DNA of 64,000 bases from Telopea speciosissima (Eukaryota > Streptophyta > Magnoliopsida > Proteales > Proteaceae): positions 10,429,307-10,493,306 of the forward strand of contig NC_057920.1 of the NCBI RefSeq assembly GCF_018873765.1, read 5' to 3'. How positions within the stretch are numbered: position 1 is the stretch's first letter; every line of letters starts with the position of its first letter. Below the pieces are notes generated by a model. The model was not told the origin of the DNA, did no database searches, and worked only from the letters and a program-made list of their open reading frames with translations. The position numbers and the translations under genes were made by a program. Shown piece by piece: positions 58,091-64,000 of this stretch.

Positions 58091-59071
58091 GAATAGTAAC
58101 ATCTTGAACGAAGTATTTGGACCAATCGAGGAAAAAGTTACCGTCTATCTATAGTCTACATACAAGTATTTAAAGATAAAATAAGGAAGTAGAAGCATGG
58201 ATTTTGTTCTTAACACATTTTTAACTATTAAACCATATTGGTGATTTAACCTAATTTTTATCATTTAAGCCTAAATTTTATTTATTTTTAACCCCTTTTT
58301 GGATAAATAAAAAGAGCTGTCAGAATTGTCCAAGTTTATGAATAAAGAACCAGTCTAATAACTATGAAACCAAATACAACATAAATCTATGCCTTTCAGC
58401 ACCTTGAAAGAAGATCATCGTCATTATGGAAACCTCCTAAAGTAGAAACATAAATGTCAAAATTATTATTAATTGTTTAACCCTTTTAAGAAATTAGATC
58501 ATTCTTTCTTCCTATTCGACTACGTAAGAAATGCATCCACTATTCACAACGACCCAGAGTCCCAGATCTAAGAACACATCCACAATCTCTGAGTTAAGGT
58601 AATCACGATCAAAACCCCTAAACTAAAATACCCAGATTATAAAAAACAGAAGAAATTGGCGGAAAACTACATCTACAAACCCACATTTATCACAATTAAC
58701 AGATACACAGATCATCAACATGTAAAACACGTCCCTAGGACCAGAAAAATTACAGAAAAATAAATAATAGAATTAAATTAAAAATAGGGTCTAAATCCGT
58801 AATCAAATAAACCCATTAGGTAAAAAAACAAGATCAAAATCCCCTGATGGAGAGATCACTAACTCATTCAATCAAACAAGGGTTTCGTCCCTGTTTTATC
58901 TTTTTTCCTAGTTAACTATTAACATAATTGTTATTATTGCTTTATTGACATCGAAGGAGGTACACAGACTGTACAAAGTTACATGCAAGACATGTCTAAG
59001 CAAGCAAGCACGGACACACACACGCTAACACGCTAGTAGAAGGTGATGAGAAATGAGGCAGGCTAATGTAC

Positions 59072-59290
59072 CTTTAGAAGGGAAAGGGTGCAGGAGATAG
59101 AGTGCCGAGATGATCACCATCTTCTTTGTCCATGAACGTTTTGGTGGTGGGGGTGAAATTGAAATTGGCGATTTTATCCTAAGATGTTTCCCACTTTTTT
59201 TTTGGTTTTTTTGGGTTTCAAGCATATGGGTATCTGAATGAAAAAAATACCGATACAGAAGGGGGGAAGAAGGCGACCTTGACGGGGTAC
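59072..59290 (-). promoter_or_regulatory. Possible distal 5'-UTR exon of SUVR5
   Basis: On the minus strand a plausible leader exon ends CCCTTCTAAAG|GTACATTAG at 59072, followed by a T-rich intron-like sequence. It would pair with the strong acceptor at 41784. No TATA box was identified, the 5' limit is a guess, and another minus-strand gene is equally possible. Confidence 0.25.
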
Positions 59291-60080
59291 AAATGGGTGC
59301 CTAAAGAGATCTTAACAAATTGTGGTTGTTGTTATTGTAGGTGATGCGAATCTACAGCTCCTGCATCTACTTCGTTTTTCTTTTTTTTTTCTTTTTTTCT
59401 TTTTTTTTTCTCTTACACAACCTTAACCTTATAAGAATTCTTTATCTCCTAAATAATAGGCTGTAAACTAGCGGACAATTTTTGGCCTACCTCGCGGTCG
59501 AACCCAGGTTCCAAGTTCAGGTCCCAGATCGTAGTTCTTTGTTTGGATCTCTAAAAGGTCACTCTTTTTTTCCTTTTGACATTTGAGGGAATTGGGCTGC
59601 GAGGTCTTAGGGTTTGGGAGATTGTTTAATAAAAGTTACAAAACCATAAGTGTTCATAAAGATTTAATATCTGGTAAAATGTTATAAATTTCCTAAGGCC
59701 ATCTGTGTATATATATCTCCTTTTTTTTTGGTGAAGATATATATATATCTCCTTTTATTATACCTACTAAGGTGCTCGGGCAGGAGTAAGACGGTCTTTA
59801 CACGGTCTGTTGTGTATAGGGCATACATGAAAGTAGGGGCAAGCGGAAGTAGAGGATGTCGATTGATTGTCAATCTGGATGGTGAAAGTAGTAATCCCTA
59901 ATTCTCGTGCTTTTTGCAATCCTTTTAGAACTCTTCTTGCCTTTGAAAAGGATGATATGGTTCATTTGTTCAAACTGAAATAAGTAACAGGGTGGCTCAT
60001 AAGGTTACGGTTGATAAGTTAATTGATATTGTACTTGATGATGTATCTAATTTTTTATTTGGTTAATTTTGTATGGCAAG

Positions 60081-60250
60081 GGTTCTCTGTGGGGAGCATG
60101 GTTCCTACATGTGCACGGAGGTCAATGGGAGAGCAGTCGGTGGCATCAACAGGGCGGTCATTACCCACCATTCATGGTTGGTGGGGTGATCATTTCGCAC
60201 CCCCCTCTGTGTTTGGGCGCAGGGCACACACTCCTTCATAGAGAATCTTC
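60081..60250. repeat. Foldback element with TGATCATTTCGC core
   Basis: The left end GGTTCTCTGTGGGGAGCATG is mirrored by the right end (GAAGATTCTCTATGAAGGAG on the other strand). The centre has CATGGTTGGTGGGGTGATCA. Same loose family as 3393. Confidence 0.5.
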
Positions 60251-60495
60251 TTCTTTTCTTTATTTTCCATAAAAATAAAAGAATCTTACAAATATCAAAA
60301 CAAGACCTATAACCAAGGGGTAGATATGTTATATCATAAGGGGAGGAGAGAGATAGACAAAGATAGGTGTTATCGTATGCTACTCACTAGGACAAAGAAC
60401 ATTATCCTGTCTTATAAAAAAAATATTTTTTCTATCATTTCCAACTTTAGAGAGCCTCCTACCCAAATTTTTTTCCTGTTGGGTTCCCTACCCGG

Positions 60496-60626
60496 TACAG
60501 TGGTCCAATTCCTCTCATAGGGAGGTGGAAATGACGTTCTAACCTCCCTCGGACAGTGTGTTCGGGCAAGGGGTTAGATCATCATTTTCAACCCCCTATG
60601 AGAGGAACTGGACCATTGTCCAGGCA
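60496..60626. repeat. Foldback element, 25-bp arms
   Basis: CAGTGGTCCAATTCCTCTCA near 60499 pairs with TGAGAGGAACTGGACCATTG near 60600-60620, giving a hairpin of about 130 bp with near-perfect arms. Confidence 0.65.
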
Positions 60627-60678
60627 GGGGAATCGGAGACGATAATGATCCTCCTACCCACAACTAAATAGGACACCA

Positions 60679-61107
60679 TAAGGACGTCAGCAATTGGTTT
60701 GGTCTAGGTTTGGTCCAGTTTTGATCGGGTTAAATCAGTTTTGGTTTGTTATTAGGTCAATTCGAAACCATACCATTAAGGAAAGTTCGGTCTCATTTTG
60801 GTTTTGGTCCGGTTGTTTATTATTAGTTTGTAGTCATGCTACTATCATTTTCGGTTCGATCAATTTCAGTTGTACATGTATACATAAGGAAATCAATGGG
60901 AATCTCTTTTTTTTTTAAAATTTCTTAACGGATTACTATCGGTCTGATCTTGGTTTTTATTAGGTTCAATCTGCATTTTTCTTTTCGGTCGGTCCGATTT
61001 GATTTTGGTTGCTACCGGTTCCATAAAACCCCAATCCAAAACAAAACCGATAAATCCATCAGTTTCGATCCATTCAATCGATTTAGGCTGAACTTTGACC
61101 CCCTTAA
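60679..61107. repeat. hAT-like MITE relic
   Basis: It starts TAAGGACGTCAGCAATTGG and ends CTTTGACCCCCTTAA, diverged versions of the ends of the element at 28657-28929, with the same GGTTTTGGTC-rich interior. No target duplication was found. Confidence 0.4.
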
Positions 61108-61550
61108 CCTTAGCAGACCACACCTATTTCATGTTCAAACAGCAAAGAGAGATTTGTTTGGATATAGGTCATGTTAACAAACAAAAGAAAACGAAGTTTG
61201 GTTTTTTTTTTTTTGGTAAGAGAAGAAAACGAAGTTTGATATTCACTACCAATTGAGGTGATATTTTTCCCTTATTGTGGTGTGTTTTCATTATAGATTA
61301 ACCTACCCTACCCTTGGAGCATTTCCTTTTCGACAATAGGGCCAGATGAGCAGCATTATCCAACTTCCTTGGGCAGTCAAAACGGGCATGTCCATCACCA
61401 ACGTTTTGGTTGATTGGGATTCAGAGGGATGTAGAGATATTCTGTGTGTAGCCTTTCTTTCTTTATTGAGGAAAATTCTTTTATCTTCTCCTCAAAACAA
61501 TGATACATTACATGTGTTTTAGGAGATTGAACAAAAATAAATAGGGGCGC

Positions 61551-61712
61551 TGTTTTCTGGGAGGGACGCAGGGGGCCATGCCACGCGCCCAGCCAATCAA
61601 AGCGCACGCGGTGGCATAAAAGGGGTGAATTTCCGCCATACATGGGGAGTATAGTGGTCATTCCGGCCCCTATTGTGCGTGGGCATGGCCTGCGTCCCAC
61701 GTAGAAAACATT
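61551..61712. repeat. Foldback element with GTGGTCATTCC core
   Basis: Left end GCTGTTTTCTGGGAGGGACG and right end (GAATGTTTTCTACGTGGGAC on the other strand) form the arms. The centre has CATGGGGAGTATAGTGGTCA. Confidence 0.55.
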
Positions 61713-61761
61713 CTCCCAAATAAATATCATATCATACTATCATATAAAAGCACGTTGTGAT

Positions 61762-62375
61762 AAATCTTTCAGTTACCTATTCTACCCTTCATTCTTATCT
61801 AAAATTTCATACTTCAAATCTTAATCTTTATGTCTTTCTTTCTTATAATTTCATAATCTTAGGTACCCTTAGTATTAATTACTATTTTTAATTAATATTA
61901 ATATTAATAATATTTATTATTTAATAAAACAAATCTTTCAATTACCACTTGTATCCTTCATTCTTATCTAAAATTTCAATTTTCTATTCTTAATCTATAG
62001 GTCATTCATTTTTATAATTTCATAATCTTAGGTACCCTTAATATTAATTATTGTTTTTAATTAGTAGCAAATCTTTCAGTTACCTATTCTACCCTTCATT
62101 CTTATCTAAAATTCCATTCTTCACATCTTAATCTTTATGTCATTCTTTCTTATAATCTCATAATCTTAGGTACCCTTAGTATTAATTACTATTTTTAATT
62201 AATATTAATATTAATAATATTTATTATTTAATAAAGCAAATCTTTCAATGCCATTTTTATCCTTCATTCTTATCTAAAATTTCAATTCTCTATTCTTAAT
62301 CTGTAGGTCATTCCTTTTTATAATTTCTTAATCTTGGGTACCCTTAGTATTAATAATTATTTGTAATTAATAATA
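61762..62375. repeat. Dimeric tandem repeat, about 307 bp x 2
   Basis: Four units start AAATCTTTCA at 61762, 61931, 62069 and 62238. Units 1 and 3 are about 169 bp and units 2 and 4 about 138 bp, so the true period is an A+B dimer of 307 bp. All contain CCTTCATTCTTATCTAAAAT and CTTAGGTACCCTTA-like segments and AATATTAATATT tracts. Confidence 0.85.
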
Positions 62376-62954
62376 TTTATTATTATTTAAATTTAAAAAT
62401 AGCCATTTTTATGTTTGTTTTTAATTAAAATTCATAATTGAAAAATTGAAAAAAAAAAAATGGGAGAAAAAATATATCTAAAACTATATCTAACTATATC
62501 TATCTCTCTATCTCTCTATCACTGTTTACAACGTAACAAAGATATACAAGTGCATATATTATTGAGTAAATTCTGATTTCATTAGTTTCACTCTCTAATA
62601 TCTCTACTTAGAATCCACGTATGGTCACATGTACATTCTTACTAGTATAAGTAAAATTGGAATAAATTGGAGTTTTCTATCAGGTGTGAAGGGAAGCCAA
62701 GGGTCTTCCCAAAAACAGGGTAGGTGCATCATTTCCTATAAGGAAAAGGGTTCTCCATGACACCAGGAGGATGCGAGGGGGGGGGATCTCTCATACCACA
62801 TCAATGATGGCGTAGAGAACAATATCATTCACATTGGCCCACATGGTCAACGTACGAAAGGGAGGAGAATAAAATAATCTCATGTGAGAGGATGGTAAAC
62901 ACTGCCGTTTGGAAATTTTTTTTCTCCAAATTTTAAGATACCTTTAAGGAGAAA

Positions 62955-63096
62955 AGTTCTTTGTGGGAGAGTGTACCACCTATGCTCAAACACAGAGGGT
63001 GGGAGACATGACCGTCTTACCCCATGAAAGACGGAAATCCGGCCTCATATGATGCCAACGTGTACACACAAGGGCCACGCTCCCCCACAAAGAACA
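62955..63096. repeat. Foldback element, clear arms
   Basis: GTTCTTTGTGGGAGAGTG at the left is mirrored by GTTCTTTGTGGGGGAGCGTG on the other strand at the right. The centre carries ATGACCGTCTTACCCCATG, the inverted form of the family core. This copy shows the arms of the family best. Confidence 0.65.
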
Positions 63097-64000
63097 TCGA
63101 CCTTACCTTTAATAATTGCATCTCTCCTAACTAACCCAATCTCAAGAAATGTAGATTTTTTAACATCCAAGATAGAAGAGAATGGAAAGTATTTTGCTTT
63201 CATAATCCTTGCCCTGTAAAGAATATGGATCTGATCTAAGGCTCAATGCCTACTTTGTAAGGTCTTTATTGAAGAGTGGAAATCCCTACATGAGAGTGCA
63301 CCATCATGCTTATACACCTAGTGAGCTGGTCTCAACTCACCCAAGCTAATTCTTTCTCATAATCTGATTGCCCCAACCAGAACACTCTGTGTCTCTTGTT
63401 TAACTCATTACAAAGACTTTTGGGCAATAGAGAGTACCTCATGGCATGGCTTGCAATAACACTAGCCACAATTTTAAGCAGCACCCCTCCGGCCCCTCTC
63501 CCAACTAGGCATAGCAATTTCCCTCTCCATCCTTCACTTTTTTTGCTACCCTTTACATGACACTAGAAATATAACAAGAAGAAGTGGTTTTAGTAATAAT
63601 CTAGGCATATCATATGCAACAAAAACATTGATGATCGTAGATGAAGCTAATATGGTTAAAACTGTGACTAATAATCCTTATATTTGGAAGCTTATTGGGC
63701 GCCGCCAGCTATTGTTTGGTCGTAAGACACAGGAGGTCTGGTGTTCGACTCTTCGTCCTTCCCACCTTATCCCAACCACTCCCCCTACCTATGGACCCCC
63801 GGTTTGTAGGCTCTAGTTGATGACTGGGTAGTCAATGACCAAAAAACAAAATCGTTATATTTTGTAGAAACCTGTAAATTGACCATTAATATATACCACA
63901 TCCTTGCCGATTGTGAACTCTATTGTTCGGTTTTTAATCCTCTCCAATTACTAAAAGTGTGCAATGCAGTAGTGCTAGGTGGAGATGTCGACACCTGGTA

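Larger units (their letters stand above)
55606..59071. other. Non-coding stretch, possible leader intron
   Basis: No protein gene recognised. It contains a 130-bp tandem duplication (57491-57750), a second repeated block (about 57758-58090), and from 58500 to 59070, read on the minus strand, T-rich sequence of the kind seen in plant 5'-leader introns. It could be part of a very long SUVR5 first intron. Confidence 0.4.
59291..64000. other. Gene-poor end of the window
   Basis: No protein-coding gene recognised on either strand. It holds foldback elements (about 60081-60250, 60496-60626, 61551-61712, 62955-63096), a hAT-like relic (60679-61107) and a dimeric tandem repeat (61762-62375). The last 70 bp resemble the left end of the foldback at 19296. 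Confidence 0.55.

Noticed and set aside
59025-59225. Minus-strand 66-residue protein
   Set aside because: No family resemblance; better explained as a possible untranslated leader exon followed by a splice donor.
63690-63840. tRNA gene or second SINE (GGTGTTCGACTC resembles a B box)
   Set aside because: No cloverleaf could be drawn, and no A box, tail or target duplication was found.
1-64000. CRISPR array, rRNA, prophage or bacterial mobile element
   Set aside because: No regularly spaced identical repeats, rRNA motifs or bacterial genes; the content is plant nuclear throughout.

Overview
This window is nuclear DNA from a flowering plant. The evidence is spliced genes with GT-AG introns, a plastid ribosomal protein with a transit-peptide-like leader, plant-specific gene families (DETOXIFICATION/MATE, Kunitz/miraculin, ARIADNE, SUVR5), an Au-type SINE, hAT-like MITEs, and Ty1/copia elements with tRNA-Met-type primer sites. 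The species cannot be fixed from the sequence. No bacterial, organellar or viral block and no CRISPR array were seen.

Layout. 1-6.5 kb: an intronless Kunitz/miraculin-like gene with a natural ten-histidine run (1449-2225), then a decayed 3' part of a MATE transporter (3691-4433). 6.5-13.6 kb: an apparently intact nine-exon MATE gene (474 aa). Its 5-kb first intron holds an Au SINE with a 15-bp target duplication and a 2.85-kb solo LTR. 14.0-16.4 kb: two-exon plastid ribosomal protein S9 (209 aa). 16.4-21.4 kb: intergenic DNA with MITEs and foldback repeats, one a 497-bp hAT-type MITE with a perfect 8-bp target duplication. 21.4-26.7 kb: seven-exon ARIADNE-type RBR ubiquitin ligase (587 aa), with a 1-kb solo LTR in intron 4. 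26.7-30.7 kb: intergenic DNA with a second hAT MITE and a Ty3/gypsy reverse-transcriptase relic. 30.7-41.75 kb, minus strand: an 11-coding-exon SUVR5-type histone methyltransferase (1588 aa as modelled) with an in-frame 89-residue tandem duplication and a frame break at its N-terminus. 43.8-49.0 and 49.8-55.6 kb: two copia elements, both minus strand. The first keeps a long open integrase-RT-RNase H frame. The second has near-identical LTRs but shattered coding sequence. 55.6-64 kb: no recognisable protein gene, only tandem repeats and foldbacks, plus a possible distal 5'-UTR exon of SUVR5 near 59.1-59.3 kb.

The host genes are unrelated housekeeping, defence and chromatin genes, not an operon or cluster, apart from the MATE gene and its adjacent relic. 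Exon borders were set by hand from homology and GT-AG sites. Each full model is open and a multiple of three, but transcript data were not available. I did not find a convincing new multi-gene system. The strongest unusual points are the SUVR5 N-terminus and duplication, the His10 Kunitz protein, the young-LTR/dead-coding copia element, and a dispersed foldback family sharing a TGGTCATTTC-like core.
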